NCBI GenBank assembly: GCA_963682005.1
Contig: OY820914.1
Span: forward strand, 372,001 to 436,000
Source of the DNA: CAIYUC01 sp963682005
Lineage (GTDB): Bacteria; Bacteroidota; Bacteroidia; Bacteroidales; FEN-979
Reading direction: 5' to 3'
DNA: 64,000 bases
The notes below the pieces were generated by a model that saw only the letters and a list, made by a program, of their open reading frames with translations, made no database searches and had not been told where the DNA came from. This document shows positions 24,608-33,021 of this stretch, piece by piece; the stretch's first letter is position 1; every line of letters begins with the position of its first letter. Both the position numbers and the translations under genes were made by a program.

Positions 24608-25664
24608 CCGGTCCGGTTTTTAGGGAGGAATAAGGCTTGTAAAAATCATTATAAGCCGGGATCCTGCTGATCATCTTATTCTCAAAAAGGATCTTTGATA
24701 TGATGTCATAATCCTTCCGGGAAAGTTCCGTGTTGATTTCCGTCTTCCCTCTGGGGATGTACAGATCCCGGTAGCATTTCAGCATCCATTCGCTGTGTGA
24801 GCGATTGGCGGGAATGTTCTGCTGCTTTTTATACTTTATGGTGATCTCGATGGCTTCCTCCGGGTGATCGAAGGCATACTTCCAGCTTTCAAGCGTTGCA
24901 TTGATGAAATCGCTGCATAATGCCGGATCTTGTTTTATCTTATCTGAAAGGCAATAGATCCCGTCTTCAAGGAAATTCAGCCCGTAATCGGCAAAATAGA
25001 ATTTATTGAGCTCATCCGGGTTGAACCCGTTGTTGATGATGGAGTGGTATTCGTCGAACAGGTTCGCATTGGTGATCTCCACCCCGTTCATCAGGAAAAG
25101 ATTGTTCGTATTGCCGATCGGGATGATCTTTACATCCAGGTTGAATTTCTTGAAAAGCGTCATCGGCTGAAGCTCAAAGCCGCTCCAGATTCCTGCTTTT
25201 TTACCGTTCATATCCTGGATGGTCTTTATCCCGCTGGATTTTTTTGCCAGGAGCATGAGGGATGACCGTGACGAGAACTGGGCAATGTTGACGATATCAG
25301 CTCCCTGGTCTTTGAGCCCCATGGCGTTCGCAAGCCACAGGATGGCGAAATCCACCTTGCCTTCCTTTATCAGTTCGGCGTAAGGCTTGAAAGGCTGGTA
25401 GTGATGGATCTTCAGATCGATCCCGTATTTCCGGAAGATCCCCTTGTCGATCCCCACATAATACCCGGCAAACTGCGCGGTCGCAACCCAATAAGGCAGG
25501 ACGGTCACCGTTTTCAACTTCGCTGGTTTCGCGGTATTGGCTGATCCCTGCTGATCATCCTCCCGAACCCTGAGTTTCCCCTGCTTGCATGATCCGCTGA
25601 CCAGAATGATCAGGCCGAGTGCCAGGCAACAGAGAACGGGTTTGATACTCCCAGGGAGGTTCAT
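24591..25664 (-). CDS. NMT1/THI5-like substrate-binding lipoprotein
   Basis: A 357-residue periplasmic binding protein. The signal peptide ends in a lipobox (ILVSGSC, Cys acylated), then come a charged linker and a two-lobed NMT1/SsuA-like domain (VTVLPYWVATAQFAGYYVGI, GIFRKYGIDLKI, FAILWLANAMGLK, IAQFSSRSSLMLL, KAGIWSGFELQPM). Families with this domain bind thiamine precursors, sulfonates, nitrate or similar anions. No ABC permease or ATPase is in the neighbourhood; instead the 3' end overlaps a Cache histidine kinase. It may deliver its ligand state to the kinase rather than feed a transporter. That is inferred from context. Confidence 0.87.
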   Translation of the reverse strand: MNLPGSIKPVLCCLALGLIILVSGSCKQGKLRVREDDQQGSANTAKPAKLKTVTVLPYWVATAQFAGYYVGIDKGIFRKYGIDLKIHHYQPFKPYAELIKEGKVDFAILWLANAMGLKDQGADIVNIAQFSSRSSLMLLAKKSSGIKTIQDMNGKKAGIWSGFELQPMTLFKKFNLDVKIIPIGNTNNLFLMNGVEITNANLFDEYHSIINNGFNPDELNKFYFADYGLNFLEDGIYCLSDKIKQDPALCSDFINATLESWKYAFDHPEEAIEITIKYKKQQNIPANRSHSEWMLKCYRDLYIPRGKTEINTELSRKDYDIISKILFENKMISRIPAYNDFYKPYSSLKTGPDATGK

Positions 25665-25895
25665 GCTGGATATGGTATTCTTGACGGTTAATTATTGAGT
25701 TCAGTCCGAAAGCATTTTTCACCGCAAAGGCGCAAAGGCGCTAAATTTGCACTCATTGATATCTAAATATTTGCGTCTTGGCGTCTTAGCGGTTATGTTT
25801 TAAAAATGACTTTTCTGAGTAGTTTCAATATTCAAAAACAAAGGTGTTCCGCTTTGGTAAAATTAATTATTTTTGGATACAAAACAATTGAATTT

Positions 25896-26846
25896 ATGAA
25901 AGCCCTCTTCTTTGACGGATCGCTGAAAATCATTGAGCTGCCTGATCCGGTTCCCGCACCGGGCGAGGCCCTGATCCATGTCAGATACTCTTCCATCTGC
26001 AACACCGACCTTGAGATCATCAAGGGATACATGGGCTTTCATGGAGTTCCCGGGCATGAATTTACAGGTGAAGTAGTCAACACTGAAAGTACGTTTTTCG
26101 GTAAAAAGGTGGTGGGTGAGATCAACTGCCCGTGCGGAATGTGCTATTTATGCATGACCGGGCGAAGAACACACTGTTCAAACCGCACAGTCATAGGGAT
26201 AGCAGGTCACCAGGGGGTGTTTGCTGAATATATTGCATTGCCTGAAGAGAATCTTAATGAAATCCCCGCCGGACTTGAAGAAACGAAGGCTGTGTTTACC
26301 GAACCGCTGGCAGCTGCGCTGGAAATCTTCGAACAGGTCAGAATAGAGCCTTCAGAACCTGTCCTGATCTTCGGAGCAGGAAAGCTTGGACTGCTGATCG
26401 CCCAGGTATTTCATCTGCATGATCATAACTATAAGCTGGTTGGCAGAAACCCCGGGAAAGTCGGCCTGGCAACCCGTCTCGGACTGAATGCCATGGTTTC
26501 GGGCGACCTCGATCCTGATGAAAAAGCGGAGGTCTGCATCGACTGCACCGGGAACCCGCAGGGGATCCTCCTTGCGATGGACCATCTTTATCCACGCGGG
26601 AAACTCATCCTGAAAACAACCGTGGCCGAACCGGTTAAATTCGACCTGAACCAGGTTGTGATCAACGAATTCAGTATTACCGGCTCCCGGTGCGGACCGT
26701 TCAAACCGGCTCTGGACCTGCTTTTCAGCGGGAAGATCAAAACTGATCCGATGGTTTCAAAGGTTTTTCAGTTTGATGATATCATCGAAGCATTTGATTA
26801 TGCTGTCAGGCCGGATGTCATGAAGGTTTTGGTCAGGCATCGATAG
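25896..26846 (+). CDS. Zinc-dependent medium-chain alcohol dehydrogenase family protein
   Basis: A 316-residue MDR-family dehydrogenase. The GroES-like half has the catalytic-zinc residues C35 (SSICNTDLEI) and His in VPGHEFTGEV, and the structural-zinc cysteines CPCGMCYLCMTGRRTHC. The nucleotide-binding half has VLIFGAGKLGLLIAQVF and the acidic/basic stretch LVGRNPGK, which favours NADP(H). Start 25896 (MKALFFDG) is taken instead of 25806, since the upstream codons show no family resemblance. It is closest in character to polyol/threonine dehydrogenase-like proteins; the substrate cannot be told. An exact -7 box (TATTTTTG, 25868-25875) precedes it but no -33 box is found. Confidence 0.85.
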   Translation: MKALFFDGSLKIIELPDPVPAPGEALIHVRYSSICNTDLEIIKGYMGFHGVPGHEFTGEVVNTESTFFGKKVVGEINCPCGMCYLCMTGRRTHCSNRTVIGIAGHQGVFAEYIALPEENLNEIPAGLEETKAVFTEPLAAALEIFEQVRIEPSEPVLIFGAGKLGLLIAQVFHLHDHNYKLVGRNPGKVGLATRLGLNAMVSGDLDPDEKAEVCIDCTGNPQGILLAMDHLYPRGKLILKTTVAEPVKFDLNQVVINEFSITGSRCGPFKPALDLLFSGKIKTDPMVSKVFQFDDIIEAFDYAVRPDVMKVLVRHR

Positions 26847-26852
26847 GCTGGA

Positions 26853-26900
26853 GAAGTAGCGAAGTAGCGAAGTAGTGAAATAGCGAAGTAGCGAAATAAA
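26853..26900. repeat. Tandem 8-bp words GAAGTAGC
   Basis: Immediately after the dehydrogenase gene the sequence consists of about six degenerate copies of GAAGTAGC / GAAATAGC. It is non-coding. A similar remnant (GAAGTAGGGAGATAGCGAAAT) follows the deacylase gene near 35775. Confidence 0.7.
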
Positions 26901-27005
26901 AAAAACTCGTTCCATTTCAAAAAAATCAATTAATTTCGCTTAGTGAAATATAGGATTTCTGTTATATCTTTCATTCATAAATATTATAAACACAACAGTC
27001 ATTTT

Positions 27006-27857
27006 ATGAAAGCTTCGAGAACATTTTCTTTCAACCTTGCACTGGTACTCCTTTTCTCAGCTGCCTTGCTGGTAAGCTGTGGCGGTGCCTCAAATCAGGA
27101 CAAGCAGGCCAATCAGCAGGTATCTGATACCATTAAAAATGAAATAAAAGTCAGTGCCGAGACCAACAACCTCCTTTACCAGTTCCCGACACCGTTTGAG
27201 GTGACAAAAATGCTGGAAAAAGCGAAGGCGGGTTTTATTTTCGACATGACCAATTCTATTGACAATGCCGGGAAATATGTGACCGAAAAGAGCAAGGCTC
27301 TGAACCTGGGGATCTACAGTGCCGATCTCTGCTATTCGGCAACGTACAACCGGATCGATGAGACCAATAAACTTCTTGGCGTAACGAGCAAGCTGGCCGA
27401 TCAGCTTGGCATTGCGGGTGTTTATGACAAGAATTTTATGGACAAGGCCAAGAAATACGGAAACAACAAGGATACACTGGTCGCGATGATCACGAAGGTC
27501 TTTACGACAACCAATGATTTCCTTTCAAAAAACAACCGCAACCAGGTATCCGTCATGATCGCCACCGGTGGTTTCGTGGAGGCTCTTTATCTCGCTACGG
27601 CACTTAACGTTGTTGCAAAAGACAACAAGCAGATATCAACCATCATCCTGAATCAGAAAGAAAACCTGGATAAGCTTCTTGTCGTTCTTGAAGCTTACAG
27701 CCAGGATGAGAATATCAAAGCAATAACGGCTGAAGTTGCCAAACTGAAGCCGGTCTTTACGGATTATGGTCTCGTTCCTGATAAAAAACTTCCGCACGAC
27801 AAGGCAGTTTCGATCGCCGACCTGGCAAATTATGTCAGGGACAGTTTTGTAAAATAG
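27006..27857 (+). CDS. Lipoprotein of unknown function
   Basis: A 283-residue lipoprotein: signal peptide with a lipobox (LLVSCGG, Cys19 or so), a Gln/Asp-rich linker, then an all-helical domain with no family I recognise. Conspicuous blocks are YQFPTPFEVTKMLEKAKAGF, LNLGIYSADLCYSATYN, LLGVTSKLADQLGI and IATGGFVEALYLAT, the last resembling packed amphipathic helices. Homologous proteins seem common in Bacteroidota envelopes, usually annotated hypothetical. Start 27006 (MKASRTFSFN) is chosen because the region upstream codes for no signal sequence. An intrinsic terminator follows 29 bp after the stop, so it is a single-gene unit. Confidence 0.8.
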   Translation: MKASRTFSFNLALVLLFSAALLVSCGGASNQDKQANQQVSDTIKNEIKVSAETNNLLYQFPTPFEVTKMLEKAKAGFIFDMTNSIDNAGKYVTEKSKALNLGIYSADLCYSATYNRIDETNKLLGVTSKLADQLGIAGVYDKNFMDKAKKYGNNKDTLVAMITKVFTTTNDFLSKNNRNQVSVMIATGGFVEALYLATALNVVAKDNKQISTIILNQKENLDKLLVVLEAYSQDENIKAITAEVAKLKPVFTDYGLVPDKKLPHDKAVSIADLANYVRDSFVK

Positions 27858-27885
27858 GGATTTCCTTCTTCAGAAATAAACTCAT

Positions 27886-27920
27886 GAAGCTGCTTTCCAA
27901 CTGGGAGGCGGCTTTTTTAT
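27886..27920 (+). terminator. Intrinsic terminator after the lipoprotein gene
   Basis: AAGCTGC (27887-27893) pairs with GCGGCTT (27908-27914) with one G-U pair, followed by a run of six T. The inner CC/GG may extend the stem. Confidence 0.75.
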
Positions 27921-28322
27921 TATTGAATGAGGTAATGAAGTAATGAAATAAAATACAATTAATAATTACATATTACCTCATTATTTCATTATATCATTGT
28001 TCGCCTCTGGCACGCGTCTCTGACGCGTGACTCAAACAAAATCAAATCCAAAATCCAAAATTCCTTTTTCTCTGCGCCTCTCCGCCTCAGCGTTTATTTT
28101 AGCTGATGAGATCAACAGTAATGAATTACGAATTACGGATTACGAATTACGTAATCTCATTACCTCATTACATCATTATTTCATTATTCCCGCCTGGCAA
28201 GCGCATTTGACAAATCTCCACGTAAAATTACGCGGCCTGGACACATAAATTCCTCCCACGTGGTGTCGTTGAAAACGCTGATAAGATCAGGTTTTTCAGC
28301 GCTTGATCCGCCCCCCTTCCAC
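27921..28322. other. Gene-free spacer with word repeats and inverted repeats
   Basis: This 400-bp gap contains no convincing gene. It holds degenerate AATGAGGTAATGAAGTAATG words and their complement (27924-27998 and again 28157-28189), a perfect 8-bp-arm palindrome CACGCGTC/GACGCGTG around 28010-28028, a CTCTGCGCCTCTCCGCCTC stretch, ATTACGAATTACGGATTACG words (28126-28150), and a CGCTGA/TCAGCG hairpin near 28276-28303. A short open frame at 28027-28248 is made of this repeat material and is not counted as a gene. Confidence 0.6.
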
Positions 28323-28338
28323 GATGTAATTTTACATC
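28323..28338. promoter_or_regulatory. 16-bp palindrome upstream of a small secreted protein gene
   Basis: GATGTAATTTTACATC is a palindrome with 7-bp arms, 40 bp before the start codon at 28378. Its position suits an operator. A palindrome with a similar GTAA..TTAC core precedes the WYL regulator gene at 38445. Confidence 0.35.
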
Positions 28339-28377
28339 ATGAAACAAACAAGTACAAACTTTAAAAAATCCAAAACC

Positions 28378-28806
28378 ATGAAAACAACAATGAAACTTTT
28401 CGCCATCATCAGTTTTGCACTGATCGTTCTCGGAGCAAATGCTTCAAATCCTTCACTGAATACTTCAAAAACCCCGGATCAGACCATACCGGGAAACATC
28501 AGGTATTCGGTTACAATCCATGTCACCCCGGGCGTTATCATCCCGAAAATGCATTTTTATGTTGTCCTTACCGACCAGAACAACCGCCGTGTTGCAGATG
28601 CACAGCAGGTTGAGTTCGGCAAATGGACATACCAGTTCACCGAAATGGGACCGGTATCCGGAATTAGGGTAGCTCACCTGATCGAAACAACAGCAGATGA
28701 TGCTTTCATGCCCTATTCCTGCAGCCCGGACATCAAATCAGGCACATTCAGGAATGGTGTCACTTACATGTTCAATCTTTACCCGACACGCGAAATTCCT
28801 GAATAA
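28378..28806 (+). CDS. Small secreted protein of unknown function
   Basis: A 142-residue exported protein. The signal peptide (MKTTMKLFAIISFALIVLGA, cleavage near NASN) precedes a single beta-rich domain with strands such as RYSVTIHVTPGVIIP and MHFYVVLTDQNNRRVADAQQ and a late Cys. I do not recognise the family; the shape suggests a small beta-sandwich, perhaps a carboxypeptidase-regulatory-like fold. Start 28378 is used since it opens the signal peptide; an upstream ATG at 28339 would add 13 hydrophilic residues. A strong terminator follows 23 bp after the stop. Confidence 0.75.
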   Translation: MKTTMKLFAIISFALIVLGANASNPSLNTSKTPDQTIPGNIRYSVTIHVTPGVIIPKMHFYVVLTDQNNRRVADAQQVEFGKWTYQFTEMGPVSGIRVAHLIETTADDAFMPYSCSPDIKSGTFRNGVTYMFNLYPTREIPE

Positions 28807-28828
28807 TCTGTGATTTTGGTTAGTGTGA

Positions 28829-28857
28829 AAAGCCGTCCCGGACAGACGGCTTTTTTA
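28829..28857 (+). terminator. Intrinsic terminator
   Basis: AAGCCGTC (28830-28837) pairs perfectly with GACGGCTT (28845-28852) around a 7-nt loop and is followed by TTTT. Confidence 0.88.
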
Positions 28858-28976
28858 ATGAGGTAATGAGGTAATGAATAACGGGCAATTATCTCATTAT
28901 TTCATTATTTCATTATTTCATTATTTGGTCCAAGCTTTATAATTCCTATTTTTGATCTTATTCTGAAACAGATCCT

Positions 28977-31900
28977 ATGTCAGAACCCATTTTAATGGCG
29001 TTGGTACAGCTTTTTGCCATTGTCGCTGCATCCGGGAAAAAGCAACTGTCAGACAATGCCCGCACCATTGTATCTTCATTCCTTGAGCAGCACCTCAACA
29101 GCGTGGAACTTGAGGAATACCTGAAATTATTCGATGAGCTCCTGTTCTTCCACCAGCCTTTTGAAGAACAGTCAGGACCGGCCACTGATGCTTCCGGCAA
29201 GATCCGTACGATCTGTCAGAAGGTTTCCAAGGAGCTGCAAAGCGCTGACCGGCTCATTGTCACCCTCCGGTTCCTTGAATTCCTGGGAGAGACAACAACT
29301 GATGAAACGAAGGATGTATCCGAGATCACGGAACTTGAAGCAAAATACCTTGAGATCCTGAAGAGCTCATTTAATATTCCGGAACAGGAATTCACCGATA
29401 TCAGCGCATTCATCCTCGAACCGTTCGCCGGAAAGGTTCACCCTGAAAAGATGCTGGTATTCAACGCTGACCCTGCTGAAAGCAAATCCGCCCACAAGCA
29501 TGTCCTGCTTGAGCACCTCGACGGCCAGCTCATCGTGATCCATGTTCACAGCATAAACATGTTCATGTGCCGTTACCTTGGCAACGACGAGCTTTTCCTG
29601 AACGGACACCTCGTACAGCCTTACCGCTTTTTCAGTTTTGAGAACGGCGGGATCCTGAAGAACATGAAGATCCGTCCCGTCTATTATGCCGACATCGCTT
29701 CCCGTTTCCTTTACACCAAGGAGGTGATAAAAACAGCGTTCACCGTGAGCGAGGCAGAATTTTATTTCAGGAACAGTACGAATGGGATCCATCCTTTCAG
29801 CCTTACAGCCGGATCAGGTGAACTGATTGGGATCATGGGAGGCAGCGGGGTCGGAAAATCCACACTCCTGAATCTTCTGAACGGGAACCTTGACCCGGTT
29901 GGCGGAAAGATCCTTATCAACGGGATTGACCTGAAAACGGAAAAGGAAAAGTTAAAAGGAGTAATCGGTTTTGTCCCCCAGGATGATCTGCTGGTAGAAG
30001 AACTTACGGTCTTCCAGAACCTCTATTTCAATGCACGGCTCTGTTTCAGCGGGTTCACCGAAAGGCAGCTAATCCGGAGTGTCATGAAGATCCTCTCCGA
30101 TATTGATCTCCTTGCGATCAAGGACCTGAAGGTTGGCGATCCGCTGAACAAATTCATCAGCGGCGGACAGCGCAAAAGGCTCAATATCGCACTGGAGCTG
30201 ATCCGGGAACCGGCAGTTTTATTCGTTGATGAACCCACCTCAGGCCTTTCTTCCATGGATTCGGAAATGGTGATGCTGCTGCTGAAAGAGCAGACCCTGA
30301 AAGGGAAACTGGTTGCCGTCAATATCCATCAGCCATCATCCGACATCTACAAGCTTTTCGATAAGCTTCTCATCATGGATAAAGGCGGATACCCGATCTA
30401 TTATGGGAATCCCATCGATGCCCTCTCCTATTTCAAGAACATCAGCAACTATGTCAACCCGAATGAAAGCGAATGCCTGAGCTGCGGATATGTAAACCCG
30501 GAGCAGATCCTGCAGATCACAGAAGCGAAGATCATCAACGAGTACGGGAAATTCACCGGGAACAGGAAGATCGGTCCGAAGGAGTGGTACGACAATTTCC
30601 GGCGGCTGATCCAGCCAGGTCTGAGAATAGATGAAGCAAAAAAGGAGCTCCCGCACAGCTTTTTTAAGATACCCGGGAAATGGAAGCAGTTTAGTATCTT
30701 CAGCCAGAGGAATTTCCTTTCCAAGATCACAAACCGGCAGTATATTGTGATCAACCTGCTCGAAGCCCCGTTCCTCGCTGCATTGCTGGCTTTTTTAACC
30801 AGGTATTCACCCGGGAATGACTATCATTTCGGGGGTAATAAAAACCTGGTGGCGTATATGTTCATGAGCGTGGTTGTTGCTCTTTTCCTCGGGATGATGG
30901 TGAGCGCCGAGGAGATCATCCGCGACAGGAGGATCCTGAAGCGCGAGGCCTTCCTGGACCTGAGCCGCTCAAGCTACCTGAACTCAAAGATCCTGCTGCT
31001 TTTCGGCCTTTCGGCCATCCAGATGATCTTATATGTCCTCGTTGGGAACTGGATTCTCGGGATCAAAGGAATGACCTTCCATTACTGGCTGATCCTTTTC
31101 GCCACCTCCTGCTTTGCGAACATGATCGGGCTGAACATCTCCTCCGGTCTGAATTCAGTTGTTGCCATCTACATCCTGATCCCGTTCATTATCGTACCGC
31201 AGCTGCTTCTCAGCGGAACGATCGTGCCGTTCGATAACCTGAACAGGGCGATCTCCTCCGGGAAGAATGTGCCTTTCATCGGCGACATGATGACCTCCCG
31301 GTGGACATTTGAAGGACTGGCGGTTCACCAGTTCAGGGAGAACCGGTATGAAAAGATCTTCTATCCCTGTGATCAGAAGATCAGCAACTATTCGTACCTC
31401 ACCTCCTACCTTGTTCCATCGCTTGAGTCGAAGATCGATGAATGCCAGCGGAACATGGTGGAGAAGAAGGATCCCGGAACGCTGGACCGGACCCTCCGGC
31501 TTCTCCGGAATGAAATAACAGCCTTGCAGGAAGAGGCAGGTATCGGGTCTTTTCAATACATGACAAGACTAAACAGGAATTCATTTTCCTTTGATGTTGC
31601 TGATTCAGCAAGGGCCTTCCTTGAAAAGCTGAGCCAGCATTTTTCTTCGATCCTGAACAGGTGCTCATCACAAAGGGATGCCATATACCAGGAATGCATA
31701 AACCAAATGGGACAGAACGGGCTGGATGATCTCAGGAAGGATTATTATAATGATGATCTTGCAAGTCTCGTGCTGAATGCCACTGCAGAAAATAAGATCG
31801 TGGAATCAGGCGACAGGCTTACCCGCAAGAAGGATCCTGTTTTCCTGGAACCAACATCCAGGAACGGAAGGTCCCAATTCTATGCACCGGTTAAAAATCT

Positions 31901-32042
31901 TTCCGGATGGAAGATCGATACATTCTGGTTTGATACAGCGGTGATCTGGCTGATGTCGGTTTTCCTCTATTTCACCCTGTTATTCGATGCCCTGCGAAAT
32001 GCGATCAACTATTTATCGAAGCTGAAATTCCGTTCATCCTGA
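28977..32042 (+). CDS. Large ABC transporter, ATPase fused to ABC-2-type permease (ABCG-like)
   Basis: A 1021-residue half-transporter. Residues 1-130 are helical and resemble a TerB/DjlA-like region; 150-260 form a beta-rich segment that may be FHA-like. The ATPase follows with Walker A GIMGGSGVGKSTLLNLL (about 290), signature ISGGQRKRLNIALEL (about 395) and Walker B AVLFVDEPTSGLSSMD. The permease half has hydrophobic segments from about 595 to 750 (FLAALLAFL, MFMSVVVALFLGMMV, ILLLFGLSAIQMILYVLVG) and a last helix near the C-terminus. A long soluble insertion of roughly 200 residues (about 770-970) separates the last two segments. ABCG-like fusions transport lipids, drugs or polysaccharide intermediates; the substrate here is unknown. 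The gene ends 38 bp inside a convergent gene. Confidence 0.85.
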   Translation: MSEPILMALVQLFAIVAASGKKQLSDNARTIVSSFLEQHLNSVELEEYLKLFDELLFFHQPFEEQSGPATDASGKIRTICQKVSKELQSADRLIVTLRFLEFLGETTTDETKDVSEITELEAKYLEILKSSFNIPEQEFTDISAFILEPFAGKVHPEKMLVFNADPAESKSAHKHVLLEHLDGQLIVIHVHSINMFMCRYLGNDELFLNGHLVQPYRFFSFENGGILKNMKIRPVYYADIASRFLYTKEVIKTAFTVSEAEFYFRNSTNGIHPFSLTAGSGELIGIMGGSGVGKSTLLNLLNGNLDPVGGKILINGIDLKTEKEKLKGVIGFVPQDDLLVEELTVFQNLYFNARLCFSGFTERQLIRSVMKILSDIDLLAIKDLKVGDPLNKFISGGQRKRLNIALELIREPAVLFVDEPTSGLSSMDSEMVMLLLKEQTLKGKLVAVNIHQPSSDIYKLFDKLLIMDKGGYPIYYGNPIDALSYFKNISNYVNPNESECLSCGYVNPEQILQITEAKIINEYGKFTGNRKIGPKEWYDNFRRLIQPGLRIDEAKKELPHSFFKIPGKWKQFSIFSQRNFLSKITNRQYIVINLLEAPFLAALLAFLTRYSPGNDYHFGGNKNLVAYMFMSVVVALFLGMMVSAEEIIRDRRILKREAFLDLSRSSYLNSKILLLFGLSAIQMILYVLVGNWILGIKGMTFHYWLILFATSCFANMIGLNISSGLNSVVAIYILIPFIIVPQLLLSGTIVPFDNLNRAISSGKNVPFIGDMMTSRWTFEGLAVHQFRENRYEKIFYPCDQKISNYSYLTSYLVPSLESKIDECQRNMVEKKDPGTLDRTLRLLRNEITALQEEAGIGSFQYMTRLNRNSFSFDVADSARAFLEKLSQHFSSILNRCSSQRDAIYQECINQMGQNGLDDLRKDYYNDDLASLVLNATAENKIVESGDRLTRKKDPVFLEPTSRNGRSQFYAPVKNLSGWKIDTFWFDTAVIWLMSVFLYFTLLFDALRNAINYLSKLKFRSS

Positions 32043-32955
32043 TCAAATCCAATTCTTCCGAGGAAAAGGATCCGCTCCGATACAGGAGGAGGAACTGCTC
32101 TGAATTCCCCTTGTTGAAAAGCATAAGATCATCGGAATTGACGGTCACCTTCACGCCATGATCAAACAAAGTCCTTATCGGGTGCGATTTGTAGGACTTC
32201 ACCCTTCTAAGTGAGATATTGCTGGCCGGGCACACATTCAACTGTATGTTGTTCTTCGCAAGCCATTTCATCACCTCCACGGATGTGGAAGCGCCGATCC
32301 CGTGCTGGACGGCATCAAGATCAAGGACTTCAACAGCATTCCTCACCGATTCAGCATCTCCGAACTCACCGGCATGGGCTTTACAACGCAATCCTGTTTC
32401 TTTAGCGAAACGATAGATTTCCCTGAAATTCCCGATCGGCTGGGCAAATTCATCATCATAGAGATCGATCGACCTGAAATAACCGGATTCCAGAAATGGC
32501 TCAATGCACGAAAGCAGCTGCCTCACCGGAAGGCTGCGCGCCATACCAAGTTCCGGGCGAAAATCTATTTCCGGAGCTATTTCCGCGTGCTTTTGCTTTA
32601 ACGTGGAGATTACTGTTTCCGGGGGGATGTTGAAGAGTCTTGGCATAAAAACATCCATGCTCATTTCAAGAACAGTGATGCCATCGGATTTTGCCTGGAG
32701 AAAGGCGCCTTCAATGGCTTTTTCAAATGTCCCGGGGAGCAGGAGGAGATCCCTGTAGTGGTGGGCAATCCATTTGTTGATCCCATGGATCCCTTCGGCT
32801 CCATTCCTGAACCGTTCGATCTTCTTTCCAACAGCTTTTTCGAGATGGCTCAGTCGTCCACCCATCATTGCATGATTATGAAGGTCACTTTTCGGGATCT
32901 TCCGGACTTTTTTTATATCATCCGAAGCAAGTGATTCTGAAAATTGCATGTTCAT
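32005..32955 (-). CDS. Adenosine deaminase-like metallohydrolase
   Basis: A 316-residue protein of the adenosine/AMP deaminase amidohydrolase family. Visible metal and catalytic motifs are SDLHNHAMMGG (HxH; the family usually has LHxHL), CKAHAGEF (His and Glu), AVQHGIG, NVCPASNISL and VNSDD near the C-terminus. This set supports a TIM-barrel deaminase. The unusual NHAMMGG in place of HLxGs may shift specificity toward another nucleoside or a methylated base. The gene's 3' end overlaps the 3' end of the ABC transporter gene by 38 bp on the opposite strand, and its termination there leaves the expected ending. It is convergent with the transporter and 66 bp before the dipeptidase gene. Confidence 0.85.
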   Translation of the reverse strand: MNMQFSESLASDDIKKVRKIPKSDLHNHAMMGGRLSHLEKAVGKKIERFRNGAEGIHGINKWIAHHYRDLLLLPGTFEKAIEGAFLQAKSDGITVLEMSMDVFMPRLFNIPPETVISTLKQKHAEIAPEIDFRPELGMARSLPVRQLLSCIEPFLESGYFRSIDLYDDEFAQPIGNFREIYRFAKETGLRCKAHAGEFGDAESVRNAVEVLDLDAVQHGIGASTSVEVMKWLAKNNIQLNVCPASNISLRRVKSYKSHPIRTLFDHGVKVTVNSDDLMLFNKGNSEQFLLLYRSGSFSSEELDLIRMNGISASINS

Positions 32956-33021
32956 TAATATCTTGTTTATTAACCACAGAGTTCACAGAGAAGTCACGGA
33001 GGCCACAGAATGAATAAGTAA

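Noticed and set aside
28027..28248. A 73-codon open frame in the repeat-rich spacer
   Set aside because: It is built of tandem word repeats and reads poor protein sequence.
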